This document shows positions 6,824-15,927 of a DNA stretch of 40,520 nt, in pieces; positions within the stretch are counted from its first letter, which is position 1; every line of letters begins with the position of its first letter. This DNA is from Gemmatimonadaceae bacterium. GTDB lineage: Bacteria; Gemmatimonadota; Gemmatimonadetes; Gemmatimonadales; Gemmatimonadaceae. The stretch covers positions 1-40,520 of the forward strand of contig JABAQJ010000003.1 in assembly GCA_019186945.1 (NCBI GenBank), read 5' to 3'. A program made the translations under genes and the position numbers. Below the pieces are notes generated by a model that was not told the DNA's origin, did no database searches, and saw nothing but the letters and a program-made list of their open reading frames with translations.

Positions 6824-8443
6824 CTACTGCGCGATCGGCTTGACCGTCGGATACGTGATCCCCAGCTGTTCGAGGTACGTCTTGAACTTCGTGGGATCGT
6901 AGTAGTACTTCCGCATTTCCGGTCGGTACTTCTCCATGATATCCGCGTTGAGCCAGATGGGCGGACCGTCGTTCGGGCCGAGGAAGGACTTGTACTTCGT
7001 TTCCTTCGTCTGGACGTCGTTGAAGTAGGTCCAGGCATCGGCTACGACCTGCGGACGCAGCAGGATGTCGAGGAGTGTCATCGCCTGCACCTTGGCGCCG
7101 GCCACGCCGCCCTTGTGCGCGATCGGCGTAGCCATGGCGATGCCGTTTGCCCAGTTGTGTCCGGGAAGCCCCGGGATGTTCGACGGATACCGCAGCGTGA
7201 CGGTGGGCACGTTCCAGGACACGTCGCCGATATCGTCGGAGCCGCCCCCCAGCGAGCGCGACATGTCCACCGGGCCACCGAGCGAATCGATCGCGGTCGC
7301 GAGGCCCTCTTCCTTCACGCCGAGTTCGTGCTGGATCCCTTTGGCGAGGGTGATATCCTTGTCGTCCCACTTGGGCAGTCCGACACGCTTGATGTTGTCG
7401 TAGGTCACCTGGGCGATCGTCTTGTTGAAGTGGCCGGACCATGCGGACCCGAGGATGATGACCGAATCGACCTGGGTGTCCGTCATGAGTGCCGCGCCCT
7501 GGGCGATCTTCTTTGCAGTCGCGAACATTGCCTGGACGTTGTCGTAGTTTCGCTCGCGCAGGTAGAACCAGATCGATGCCGTTTGGGGCACGACATTGGG
7601 CTGGTCACCACCATCCTTGATGACGTAGTGCGATCGTTGCGCAGGTTCCATGTGCTCGCGATGGAACTCCCAGCCCTGGGCCATGAGCATGACCGCGTCG
7701 AGAGCGGACTTCCCGCGCCATGGCGCTCCGGCCGAGTGGGCCGTCTGTCCGCGGAACTTGAACATGACGGACACGATGGCGTTGGATCCGGACTGGCCCC
7801 ACGACACGCCCAGGTTGTTGCCGACGTGGGTGAAGAGGGTGACATCGACGTCCTTGAAGACGCCGGCGCGCACCAGGTGCGCCTTCCCGGCCACGGCCTC
7901 CTCGGCTACGCCAGGCCACAGCTTCAACGTGCCGGGAATCCTGTCGCGTTCCATCAATTCCTTCACGACAATGGCCGCGGCGATGTTGACTGCCTGGCCG
8001 GAGTTGTGTCCTTCGCCGTGACCGGGAGCTCCGGGAACGATCCATTCCTTGTAGCCGAACGCCGGCTTCTGGTTCGATTGGGGGATCCCGTCGATGTCGG
8101 AGCCTAACGCGATCACCGGCTTGCCGGATCCCCACGTGGCCACCCATGCGGTGGGCATTCCTGCCGTACCGCGCTCGACGGTGAATCCGTTCTTCTCCAG
8201 CAATCCCGTGAGGTACTTCGATGTCTCGAACTCCTGCATGCCGAGTTCGCCGAACGAGAAGACCTGGTCGATGATTTCCTGGATCAGTTTGGCGCGCTCC
8301 TCGATCTTCTGCGCGGCTTCGGTCTTGAGGCGCTCGAGTCGCGGGTCCACAGGCGATGCTGAAGGCGCTTTCCGTCCCTGCGCCAGCAGGGCGGCTGGCA
8401 CGAGCGCGCAGAGGACGAGCGAACGGGTAATCCGGCGAGACAT
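6824..8443 (-). CDS. Secreted M20 amidohydrolase (AbgB-like), second of a tandem pair
   Basis: A 539-residue protein with an N-terminal signal peptide (about residues 1-22, ending LLAQ). The rest matches M20-family amidohydrolases of the p-aminobenzoyl-glutamate hydrolase subunit B type, which cleave amide-linked amino acid conjugates in a metal-dependent way. Candidate metal ligands are Asp116/Asp118 (GSDIDG), His142 and His146 (GHGEGHNSG), Glu181-Glu182 and His206 (THVG). Where AbgB-like enzymes have GHGCGHN, this protein has Glu144 in place of the Cys. A C-terminal region (LGPNDGPPIWLNADIMEKYR) is shared with its paralogue. The gene starts 52 bases after the paralogue's stop, so the two are probably one operon. 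The substrate is not determined by sequence, and no abgA partner is present. Confidence 0.8.
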   Translation of the reverse strand: MSRRITRSLVLCALVPAALLAQGRKAPSASPVDPRLERLKTEAAQKIEERAKLIQEIIDQVFSFGELGMQEFETSKYLTGLLEKNGFTVERGTAGMPTAWVATWGSGKPVIALGSDIDGIPQSNQKPAFGYKEWIVPGAPGHGEGHNSGQAVNIAAAIVVKELMERDRIPGTLKLWPGVAEEAVAGKAHLVRAGVFKDVDVTLFTHVGNNLGVSWGQSGSNAIVSVMFKFRGQTAHSAGAPWRGKSALDAVMLMAQGWEFHREHMEPAQRSHYVIKDGGDQPNVVPQTASIWFYLRERNYDNVQAMFATAKKIAQGAALMTDTQVDSVIILGSAWSGHFNKTIAQVTYDNIKRVGLPKWDDKDITLAKGIQHELGVKEEGLATAIDSLGGPVDMSRSLGGGSDDIGDVSWNVPTVTLRYPSNIPGLPGHNWANGIAMATPIAHKGGVAGAKVQAMTLLDILLRPQVVADAWTYFNDVQTKETKYKSFLGPNDGPPIWLNADIMEKYRPEMRKYYYDPTKFKTYLEQLGITYPTVKPIAQ

Positions 8444-8495
8444 AGGCGGTGATCGGAAGGGGGGGACGAACGGGTGGTCGATCGCGACTGCGCAC

Positions 8496-10118
8496 CTACT
8501 GCACGGCGCGCACGGTGGGGTACTTGATGCCTAACTGCTCGAGGTAGGTCTTGTAGCGGCTCGGGTCGTAGTAGAATGGGCGCATCTGCTCGCGATACCG
8601 GGCCATGATGTCGGCGTTGAGCCACGTCGGCGGTCCGTCGTTCGGTCCGAGGAACGACTTGTACTTGATCGTCTTCGTCTGGACGTTGCGGAAGTAGTCC
8701 CACGCATCGGTGACGAGCCGCGGCGTGAGCATGAGGTCGAGGAGTGTGAGGGCCTGGACCTTGGCGCCGGCCAGGCCGCCCTTGTGTGCGATCGGTGTGG
8801 CCATCGCGATTCCGTTGGCCCAGTTGTGGCCGGGAAGTCCGGGTATGTTCGACGGATAGGACAGGGTGATCGTCGGGACGTTCCAGGAGACATCGCCGAT
8901 GTCGTCGGAGGCACCGAAGGTCACGTTCTCCGGTGGCGGGGGACCAAGGCGTTCTACCTGCGTGGCAAGCCCGGTCACCGGGGCGCCGATCTCGCGTTGC
9001 AGCGAACGCGCAAGGGTCTGATCGTCGTTGTCCCATGTGGGCAGGCCGACGCGTTCTATGTTCAGATATGCGGCTTCGGCAACGGCCTTGTTCATGTGCG
9101 GATTCCACGCCGAGCCGAGTATCATCACCGTGTCGACCTGTGTGTCCGTCATCAGCGCCGCACCCTGGGCAATTCGCTTTGCGGCCTCGAACATCTGCAG
9201 GACGCGATCGTGGTCACGCTCACGCAGGTAGAACCAGATGCTCGCCGTCTGCGGCACTACGTTGGGTTGGTCGCCGCCGTCCTTGATCACGTAGTGCGAG
9301 CGTTGCTGCACTTCCATGTGCTCGCGATGATACTCCCATGCCTGTCCCATCAGCATCACGGCGTCCAGGGCCGATTTTCCGCGCCACGGCGCACCGGCCG
9401 AGTGCGCGGTCTGACCGCGGAACTTGAACATCACGGAAACGAGCGCGGTGAGCGGCATGCGTCCCCACGAGACCGCCAGATTGTCGCCGACATGCGTGAA
9501 CAGGTTGACGTCTACATCCTTGAAGACGCCGGCGCGCACCAGATGTGCCTTCCCTGCGACCGCCTCCTCCGCCACTCCGGGCCACAGCTTGAGCGTGCCC
9601 GGGATCCCGTTGCGCTGCATGATGTCCTTCACGACGAGCGCCGCGACGATATTCACCGCCTGGCCGGAATTGTGACCCTCGCCATGGCCGGGTGCGGATG
9701 TCACCAGGGGCTCGCGATAGCCCACGCCAGGCTTCTGGTTCGACTGGGGAATCCCGTCGATGTCCGAGCCTAACGCGATCACCGGCTTGCCCGAACCCCA
9801 GGTCGCGACCCACGCGGTCGGCATCCCGGCCACTCCACGTTCGATCCGGAACCCGTTCTGCTCGAGGATGCCAGTGAGGTATTTCGACGTCTCGAACTCC
9901 TGCATGCCCAGTTCGCCGAAGGAGAAGACCTGGTCGATGATCTCCTGAACTTGCTTGCCGCGCGCGTCAACGGCCGCCAGCGCTTCCTTCTTGAGTCGTT
10001 CCAAACGAGGATCCACCGGCGGAGCATTGGCCGTCTTCACCTGAGCGACGACCGGGTCGACCTTCAGCACCAGGCCGAGGAGGAGAAGTGCGAGGGCAGC
10101 AGTCCGAGTGCGATGCAT
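8496..10118 (-). CDS. Secreted M20 amidohydrolase (AbgB-like), first of a tandem pair
   Basis: The chosen start gives 540 residues beginning MHRTRTAALALLLLGLVL, a clean signal peptide. In-frame starts at 10127 and 10217 would only prepend polar residues and lack ribosome sites. The mature protein is highly similar to the downstream paralogue along its whole length. It shares the GSDIDGIPQSNQ block, GHGEGHNSGQ (with the same Cys-to-Glu change), EEAVAGKAHL, THVG and PGLPGHNW. It differs mainly around the loop near GPPPPENVTFGASDD. A recent duplication with retained export is the simplest reading. It may hydrolyse acylated or peptide-like conjugates outside the cytoplasm. The 154 bases upstream (10119-10272) show no further gene. 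Confidence 0.78.
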   Translation of the reverse strand: MHRTRTAALALLLLGLVLKVDPVVAQVKTANAPPVDPRLERLKKEALAAVDARGKQVQEIIDQVFSFGELGMQEFETSKYLTGILEQNGFRIERGVAGMPTAWVATWGSGKPVIALGSDIDGIPQSNQKPGVGYREPLVTSAPGHGEGHNSGQAVNIVAALVVKDIMQRNGIPGTLKLWPGVAEEAVAGKAHLVRAGVFKDVDVNLFTHVGDNLAVSWGRMPLTALVSVMFKFRGQTAHSAGAPWRGKSALDAVMLMGQAWEYHREHMEVQQRSHYVIKDGGDQPNVVPQTASIWFYLRERDHDRVLQMFEAAKRIAQGAALMTDTQVDTVMILGSAWNPHMNKAVAEAAYLNIERVGLPTWDNDDQTLARSLQREIGAPVTGLATQVERLGPPPPENVTFGASDDIGDVSWNVPTITLSYPSNIPGLPGHNWANGIAMATPIAHKGGLAGAKVQALTLLDLMLTPRLVTDAWDYFRNVQTKTIKYKSFLGPNDGPPTWLNADIMARYREQMRPFYYDPSRYKTYLEQLGIKYPTVRAVQ

Positions 10119-10272
10119 GGCGTGCATGGACAGGGTGGCGAGATGTCGGTCGGCGCGGAAGGCACTCTGGCGAGCAATGGGCCGCGCATGGCCGTCAAGG
10201 CGATTGTATCGGCCCACGCGATGCCGTCCAGCACTCGCCCAGAAATACGGACGCAGGAAGCCGGACGTTGAG

Positions 10273-11625
10273 TCAGCGGTTCATCGAGGTTGCGTCTGGC
10301 GGGCGGGCAGTCACGAGGCCGCCAGTGGAGCGACAAGGGAGTCGTTTGAGCAGACGTGCGGTGGTGTCCTCGTCACGGCTGCGAGCGAAGCGAACGTGAC
10401 GCCGGATGAACTGACGCGGCGAAGGCGCCGCCACGCTGGCTGGCGCCGGGACTGGCGCCGGAATAGGCGCAACGCTCGGCCGACGTGGCGCGACGGCGGC
10501 CGCCGGACTGGTGGCAGGGGGAACGAGGTGGCCGGCGCGTGCCTCCGCTGGCTGCAACCTCTGCGACCACAACATAGTAACGGCGGATCCCGTGATGGCG
10601 AGCGCGGCGCGCTGCACCGGCGGGAGCCCAGGCGGCGTTCCAGGACGCGCACGATGTCCAGCCGTCGGCGCAATCGGCGGGTTCGAAGATGTTGCTGCGT
10701 TGTCCTGGCTGGCTGCAGGCCGAGCGACTCCCAATCGCTCGGGCTCTTCCGGCGGTGTCTCGGGTGACGAGCGCGTGTCTGCTTGTGTTGCTGCCGACGC
10801 GACTGGAGGTTCAGGGGCGTCGACGATCCGAGGCGCTGTATCTGCCATCTCGGCGGGGACGGCGGCGAGGTCCACCATCACGTTCAGGTTTACCACGTGG
10901 CCCGTCGCACGCGCCGGTTCGAGACGTTGCATGACTCGGGGATCCACGGCGCAATGGCAGCCAGCCGCGGACCCGAGGTCGAGCAGACAGGACTCGTCGG
11001 GGTCGCAATGCCGGGCAACTGTGGTGAGCGTCTCCGGGGCGACGGCATGCACATGGGCCGTTCTCGTCATCAGGGAGAGGAACGACGCGGACGGGACTCC
11101 GCCGGGGACGGACGCAAATCGGCGCCGGTCGGCAGGAATCATATCATCGAAATGCGGTGGCTGACGGGCTGGATCGCACCCGGAGCCAACGAGTCGTGCC
11201 AACAGCATCTCGGGCAGCAAGCGCTCGTCGATGTCATCGCTCAACGCACCTGGGCACGCACCCGCGTAGGTGATATGCAATGTTGCAGGGTGAAACGATG
11301 CCCGGAGGTATCGCGCGGTGGCGACAGGCGGCGACACCGACCTCAATGTCTGGAAGTCGTCGGCTCCCGCAGCAGCAACGAGTGCCTGCACACGCGGACA
11401 GTGTGCGAGGAGGATGGCGGCGGTCGATTCGTCGCGGGAAAAATGCGCGGCACGTGCGGCGATGAGTTCGTCGCCCCAGCTCGCCGGCGCCACGAATGCG
11501 AAACCGTATGCGAGACAGGCACGCGACAGTTGCACCACGTCCGCCGGACGAGCAGCAACCTGCGCGTCATTGCCAAGAACGATGACGCGCAGGATCGAGG
11601 ACGCGGGAGAACTGCTCGACTTCAT
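10273..11625 (-). CDS. Degenerate [FeFe]-hydrogenase-like protein with proline-rich tail
   Basis: A 450-residue protein from ATG 11625; a TTG at 11706 would add 27 residues. Residues 60-230 resemble the catalytic C-terminal domain of iron-only hydrogenases. HCPRV (Cys76) fits the TSCCP motif, SPPVATARYL fits the SP(x)nARYL region, ACPGA (Cys124) fits PCxxK, and a stretch ending GCHC (223-225) fits the last motif. Three of the four cluster-ligand cysteines appear kept and the first of the last pair is Ala. The N-terminal ferredoxin domains are absent. Residues 260-440 are Pro/Ala-rich with a hydrophobic stretch near 340-353. A hydrogenase is unlikely; a sensor or cluster-binding relative is possible. 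The homology is by eye and moderate. Confidence 0.45.
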   Translation of the reverse strand: MKSSSSPASSILRVIVLGNDAQVAARPADVVQLSRACLAYGFAFVAPASWGDELIAARAAHFSRDESTAAILLAHCPRVQALVAAAGADDFQTLRSVSPPVATARYLRASFHPATLHITYAGACPGALSDDIDERLLPEMLLARLVGSGCDPARQPPHFDDMIPADRRRFASVPGGVPSASFLSLMTRTAHVHAVAPETLTTVARHCDPDESCLLDLGSAAGCHCAVDPRVMQRLEPARATGHVVNLNVMVDLAAVPAEMADTAPRIVDAPEPPVASAATQADTRSSPETPPEEPERLGVARPAASQDNAATSSNPPIAPTAGHRARPGTPPGLPPVQRAALAITGSAVTMLWSQRLQPAEARAGHLVPPATSPAAAVAPRRPSVAPIPAPVPAPASVAAPSPRQFIRRHVRFARSRDEDTTARLLKRLPCRSTGGLVTARPPDATSMNR

Positions 11626-11749
11626 CGAGCGGGAGACGAAGACGTGAGCTGGGGGAAGGGGATCACCTCGTGAGGCCCCGCGCCCGAGCCTCTCCTGCAC
11701 AGGCAAAGGTAGTCGCGCGCACGATCATCGACAGGGTGTTTTGCGAGGC

Positions 11750-11778
11750 ATGACACGCTGCCAGCGCTCCGCTACGTT
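11750..11778 (+). promoter_or_regulatory. Promoter of the dapE-asd-lysC operon
   Basis: ATGACA (11750-11755) and TACGTT (11773-11778) are separated by 17 bases, a good sigma-70-like pair. The -10 box ends only 10 bases before the dapE ATG at 11789, so the mRNA would have almost no 5' leader. The same TACGTT box appears before rplM. Confidence 0.45.
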
Positions 11779-11788
11779 TGGACGCACC

Positions 11789-12784
11789 ATGATAGACGTC
11801 GTCGCGCTCGCCGCCGAGCTACTTTCGATCGAGTCCCCCACCGGTGGTGAGGGGAAGGCCGTGGACTTCGTTTCGCGGTGGCTTGTCTCGCGGGGATGGA
11901 ACGTGACCGTCCAGGAGGTGACGCCGGGTCGCGGCAACATCTGGGCATCCCGCGGTCGCGGGGTCGTCACGCTTTCCACGCACCTGGACACCGTGCCACC
12001 GTACATTCCTCCGCGTCTCGATGGCTCGCGACTCTACGGGCGCGGTGCCTGTGATGCCAAGGGGATCGCTGCGGCGATGGCAGCCGCGGCGGAGTCGCTG
12101 GCGGCAAGTGGCGAGGATCGCGTCGACCTCCTTTTCGTGGTCGGGGAAGAAAAAGGTTCTGACGGTGCACGGGCCGCCAATCGTCTTCCCACCTCGTCGC
12201 GGTTCCTAATCAATGGAGAGCCGACGGAGAGCAAGCTTGCGATCGGAGCGAAGGGATCGCTGCGCGTGCACTTGCGCACGCGTGGCAAGGAAGCTCACTC
12301 GGCGTATCCGCATTTGGGTCGTTCGGCCATCGAGCCCATGCTTGCACTCCTCCCGACGATGGGCGAGATGCACCTGCCGGTGGACGACAAGCTGGGCGAG
12401 ACCACGGTCAACATTGGGACGATTCGCGGCGGCACGGAGGCGAACATCGTGCCCGGGCTCTGCGAGGTCGAACTGATGTTTCGGCTGGTGAGCGACGTGC
12501 AGGATGTGAAGGCTGCCCTGGAGCGGTGGGTCGGCGATCGGGCAGAGATTTCCTACGGCTCGCACATCCCGGCCCAGTATTTCCACACGCTTCCGGGATT
12601 CGACGCCGCTCCCGTGGCGTACACGTCCGACATCCCGTTGCTCGACCGCTGGGGTACGCCGCTCCTTTTCGGTCCCGGCTCGATCCACGTCGCCCACACG
12701 CTGGATGAGCACATCGACGTCGAGGAATTGCGCGCGGCGGTGCCGGCCTACGAGCGGCTGATCCACGCGTTGCTGGCCACCTGA
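11789..12784 (+). CDS. dapE: Succinyl-diaminopimelate desuccinylase-like M20 peptidase
   Basis: A 331-residue cytosolic M20 metallohydrolase. The ligands are all visible: His-x-Asp in STHLDTVPP, Asp in RGACDAKG, the GEEKGSDG pair, Glu in INGEPTE, and the closing His in HVAHTLDEH. The dimerisation domain region begins near HSAYPHLG. ArgE, LysK and DapE share this fold. The DapE assignment comes from context: it heads an operon with dapD, the preceding succinylation step, and has asd, lysC, dapB and dapA beside it. DapE removes succinate from N-succinyl-LL-diaminopimelate. ATG 11789 is preferred over upstream 11741 because the protein aligns from MIDVVALAAELL and a promoter lies between them. 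It is shorter than E. coli DapE (375) and closer to LysK-like forms. Confidence 0.75.
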   Translation: MIDVVALAAELLSIESPTGGEGKAVDFVSRWLVSRGWNVTVQEVTPGRGNIWASRGRGVVTLSTHLDTVPPYIPPRLDGSRLYGRGACDAKGIAAAMAAAAESLAASGEDRVDLLFVVGEEKGSDGARAANRLPTSSRFLINGEPTESKLAIGAKGSLRVHLRTRGKEAHSAYPHLGRSAIEPMLALLPTMGEMHLPVDDKLGETTVNIGTIRGGTEANIVPGLCEVELMFRLVSDVQDVKAALERWVGDRAEISYGSHIPAQYFHTLPGFDAAPVAYTSDIPLLDRWGTPLLFGPGSIHVAHTLDEHIDVEELRAAVPAYERLIHALLAT

Positions 12785-12793
12785 ACATCTCCA

Positions 12794-13861
12794 ATGATTT
12801 CACCCCGCAGCCGCATTCCCGTAGCGATCCTTGGCGCCACCGGTGCCGTCGGACAGACGTTCGTCAGGCGCTTGGCGGATCATCCATGGTTCGAGATCGC
12901 AGAACTCGCCGCGTCCGAGCGGTCGGCCGGGAAAACGTACGCCGAGGCGTGCCAGTGGCTGGAAGGCGACATGCCCGAGTCGCTTGCAGACCGACGTGTG
13001 GTGCTTTGCGATCCGGCAAGCGTCGGGTCGCCTATCGTATTCTCCGCGCTGGACTCGGCGGTCGCCGGAGACATGGAGCCGGCCTTCGCTCGCGCGGGTG
13101 CCGTAGTCCTCAGCAATGCCAAGAACTTCCGGATGGAAGCGGACGTCCCTCTGGTGATACCGGAAGTCAACGCATCTCACCTTGCCCTGCTGGAGCGGCA
13201 GCGCGCGAATCGGGGCTGGCCTGGCGTGATCGTCACGAATGCCAACTGCGCGGCAACGGTGGCGACAATGGCCCTTGCCCCACTCAGCGAGACGTTCGGG
13301 CTGAAACAGGTGGTCGTCGTAACGATGCAGGCTATCTCGGGGGCGGGGTATCCGGGTGTCCCATCGCTCGACATCCTCGGCAACGTGGTTCCGTATATCG
13401 GCGATGAGGAGCCGAAGATCGAACGAGAAATGAACAAGATGCTGGGGCAGGTCACGAACGATGCCGTTGTACCGGCGTCTTTCGCGGTGTCCGCCCACGC
13501 CAACCGTGTGCCGACCGAGCACGGCCACCTCGTCTGCATGTCGATAGCCTTGGAACGTCGGGGATCGCTCGATGAGATCATTCAGGCAATGAGCGCCTGG
13601 CGCGGGGCTCCAGACGCATTGACGCTGCCCAGCGCCCCGTCACGCGCACTGGTCGTAACGACGAGCCCCAATCGGCCACAGACACGACGGGATGTGGGCG
13701 CAGGGAACGGGATGACAGTGACAGTCGGTCGTATTCGTCCGGATCCGATCTTCGACGTGAAGTTGGTCGCGTTAGGGCACAACACGATACGCGGTGCCGC
13801 CGGTGGCTCCGTGCTGAACGCGGAGTTGATGGTAGCGCGCGGCCTCATCGGTGCCACATGA
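12794..13861 (+). CDS. asd: Aspartate-semialdehyde dehydrogenase
   Basis: A 355-residue enzyme that reduces aspartyl phosphate to aspartate semialdehyde with NADPH, a branch step to lysine, threonine and methionine. The nucleotide-binding loop is ILGATGAVG (residues 12-20). The catalytic cysteine is Cys152 in TNANCAAT, and the His-containing segment SAHANRVPTEHGH follows. Length and motif spacing fit the archaeal/fungal-type branch found in several bacterial phyla. It begins 9 bases after dapE, and its TGA overlaps the lysC ATG (ATGA at 13858-13861). Confidence 0.93.
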   Translation: MISPRSRIPVAILGATGAVGQTFVRRLADHPWFEIAELAASERSAGKTYAEACQWLEGDMPESLADRRVVLCDPASVGSPIVFSALDSAVAGDMEPAFARAGAVVLSNAKNFRMEADVPLVIPEVNASHLALLERQRANRGWPGVIVTNANCAATVATMALAPLSETFGLKQVVVVTMQAISGAGYPGVPSLDILGNVVPYIGDEEPKIEREMNKMLGQVTNDAVVPASFAVSAHANRVPTEHGHLVCMSIALERRGSLDEIIQAMSAWRGAPDALTLPSAPSRALVVTTSPNRPQTRRDVGAGNGMTVTVGRIRPDPIFDVKLVALGHNTIRGAAGGSVLNAELMVARGLIGAT

Positions 13862-15222
13862 TCGTCGTCAAGTTCGGCGGCACGTCAGTCCAGGACACAT
13901 CGGCGGTGCTGCGAGCCGCGGAGGTCGTTCGCGGCCGGCTGTCGCGCCGTCCCGTGGTGGTCGTATCGGCCCTGGGCGGGGCAACGAACGCGCTGCTCGC
14001 GATTGCCGAACAGGCGTCACAAGGGCACCTGATCAGCGCGCTGAGCGCCGTCGAGGGACTGCGCGACCGGCACCTGAGGACTGCGGAGGAATTGCTGGCG
14101 GAGGCTCCCAGCGCGCAGGCCGCCGACGTGATGGCTGACCTGAGCGCGACGTTCGATGAACTGGCCAGTCTGGCCGAGGCGCTGTCGGTGCTTGGTCACG
14201 TAACGCCGCGCAGCATGGATGCGATCGCGGCCAAGGGAGAGATGCTCAGCTCGGAACTGGTAGTCGCGGCATTTCGTGCCCGGGATATCCCGGCGACGCA
14301 CGTCAACGCGATGCACGTGATGGTCACAGGCGAGCAATACGGGAGGGCTGAGCCACTTCCCGAGCGTATCGCCGAGGCTGCGCGGCGCCATGTGCGACCG
14401 CTCGTGGAACGCGGCGAGGTTCCTGTCCTGGGTGGCTTCGTCGGTGCAACCGAGCTGGGAATCGTGACGACTTTGGGGCGCGGCGGTTCCGACTACAGCG
14501 CATCGCTATTCGGCGCGGCCCTTGGTGCGGACGCCATCGAAATCTGGACGGACGTCGACGGGATGCTGACGGCAGATCCGCGTGTCGTGCCGGACGCACA
14601 GCTGATCGAGCGCATTGGATTCGACGAAGCGAGCGAACTCGCGTCGTTCGGGGCGAAGGTGTTGCATCCGAGTACCATCGCGCCCGCGGTGCGACTCGGG
14701 ATTCCAGTGTACATCTACAACTCGCGGAATCCGTCTGGGCGTGGCACGCAGATCACGTTCGACGCGCCGGTGCGGGACGTGCGAGCGATAGCCGGCAAGC
14801 AGGGTGTGACTGTGGTGAAGGTACGTTCGCCGCGCATGCTCCTGGCACACGGGTTCCTTCGTACCGTGTTCGAGATCTTCGACAAGCATCGCACGTCGAT
14901 CGACGTCGTGGCCACATCCGAGGTTTCCGTCAGCCTTACGGTCGACGACGCCACGCACCTCGATGGCCTTGTGGTCGATCTCTCCCAACTCGGCGACGTG
15001 TCGGTGGAACGCAATCGCGGCATCGTGGCGCTCGTTGGCGCGAACCTCGGCAACAGCAGCGAGGCGATGTCGCGCGCGTTAGCGGCTATCAGTCCCATGA
15101 AGGTACACATGCTGTCGCTGTCGGCGAGCGGCATCAATCTGACTATCCTGGTGGATGGCGATCAGGTGGCGCCAGCGATGCGGGCACTGCATCGGGCGTT
15201 CTTCGGGGTTTCGAATGACTGA
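13858..15222 (+). CDS. lysC: Aspartate kinase (lysine-sensitive type)
   Basis: A 454-residue monofunctional aspartokinase, the first step of the aspartate pathway. The kinase motif VKFGGTSV is at residues 4-11. The substrate-binding region GGSDYSASLFGAALGADAIEIWTD follows, and two ACT regulatory domains lie at about 310-450 (near VTVVKVRSPRMLL and MKVHMLSLSASGINLTIL). These predict feedback inhibition, probably by lysine given the operon. It overlaps asd by four bases and dapB by eight, so translation is probably coupled. No homoserine dehydrogenase domain is fused. Confidence 0.93.
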   Translation: MIVVKFGGTSVQDTSAVLRAAEVVRGRLSRRPVVVVSALGGATNALLAIAEQASQGHLISALSAVEGLRDRHLRTAEELLAEAPSAQAADVMADLSATFDELASLAEALSVLGHVTPRSMDAIAAKGEMLSSELVVAAFRARDIPATHVNAMHVMVTGEQYGRAEPLPERIAEAARRHVRPLVERGEVPVLGGFVGATELGIVTTLGRGGSDYSASLFGAALGADAIEIWTDVDGMLTADPRVVPDAQLIERIGFDEASELASFGAKVLHPSTIAPAVRLGIPVYIYNSRNPSGRGTQITFDAPVRDVRAIAGKQGVTVVKVRSPRMLLAHGFLRTVFEIFDKHRTSIDVVATSEVSVSLTVDDATHLDGLVVDLSQLGDVSVERNRGIVALVGANLGNSSEAMSRALAAISPMKVHMLSLSASGINLTILVDGDQVAPAMRALHRAFFGVSND

Positions 15223-15925
15223 GCGGCGCCGCATCGCGATCATTGGCGACGGCAGGATGGGACGCGCCGTGGCGGCGCTTGCGGCCGAGCGAGGGCATGC
15301 GATCGTGGCAATGCTCGGTGAACGCGAGAACGTCGGTGGCGTCGCAATCGGCAGCGCCAGGCTCGGCAACCCGGACGTAGCGATCGAGTTCACCGAACCG
15401 GCATCGGCGTTGGCGAACGTGCTTGCGTGCGTCCGGGAGCGCATTCCTGTCGTGGTTGGCACCACGGGATGGTACGCAGGGCTGCCGGAGGTTGAACGTC
15501 TTGTTGCGGACGCGGCAGGGGCCGTCTTCTACTCCCCTAACTTTTCCTTCGGCGTGGCGCTGTTTCTGCGGATTGCCGGTGAGGCGGCGCGCGCCTTCCG
15601 GGACATGGCCGAGTACGATGCGCACATCGTGGAGACCCACCACAAGGCGAAGAAAGACGCGCCATCGGGGACGGCCGCATCGCTGGCAGCGGTGGCGTCC
15701 GCTGGGCTCGGGCGCGCCATCGGCGTGACGAGCGTGCGGGTTGGCTCGGTGCCGGGAACGCACGAACTCCTGTTCGACGCTCCGTTCGAGCAGATTCGGG
15801 TAGCGCACGAAGCGCGTGACCGGCGGGTATTCGCCGCTGGCGCGGTTCGAGCCGCCGAGTGGCTCGTTGGACGACAGGGAGTCTTCACGATGCAGGACAT
15901 GTTGCAGCTCACGCTGGAGCGCTGA
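15215..15925 (+). CDS. dapB: 4-hydroxy-tetrahydrodipicolinate reductase
   Basis: A 236-residue NAD(P)H-dependent reductase that follows DapA in diaminopimelate synthesis. The dinucleotide loop is GDGRMGRAV near the N-terminus. The catalytic and substrate-binding block ETHHKAKKDAPSGTA holds the paired histidines and the lysine. GTTGWY and SPNFSFGV are also typical. The start at 15215 is chosen because the Rossmann strand begins right after it (ERRRIAIIGDG); the longer frame from 15155 would add a non-homologous tail inside lysC. It is slightly shorter than E. coli DapB (273), as in other compact bacterial forms. Confidence 0.92.
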   Translation: MTERRRIAIIGDGRMGRAVAALAAERGHAIVAMLGERENVGGVAIGSARLGNPDVAIEFTEPASALANVLACVRERIPVVVGTTGWYAGLPEVERLVADAAGAVFYSPNFSFGVALFLRIAGEAARAFRDMAEYDAHIVETHHKAKKDAPSGTAASLAAVASAGLGRAIGVTSVRVGSVPGTHELLFDAPFEQIRVAHEARDRRVFAAGAVRAAEWLVGRQGVFTMQDMLQLTLER

Positions 15926-15927
15926 CG

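Noticed and set aside
6758-8107. Long plus-strand frame opposite the amidohydrolase gene (449 residues)
   Set aside because: It is antisense to a protein with clear M20 motifs and a signal peptide, and its composition (many Arg, Asp, Val, His) is typical of a shadow frame.
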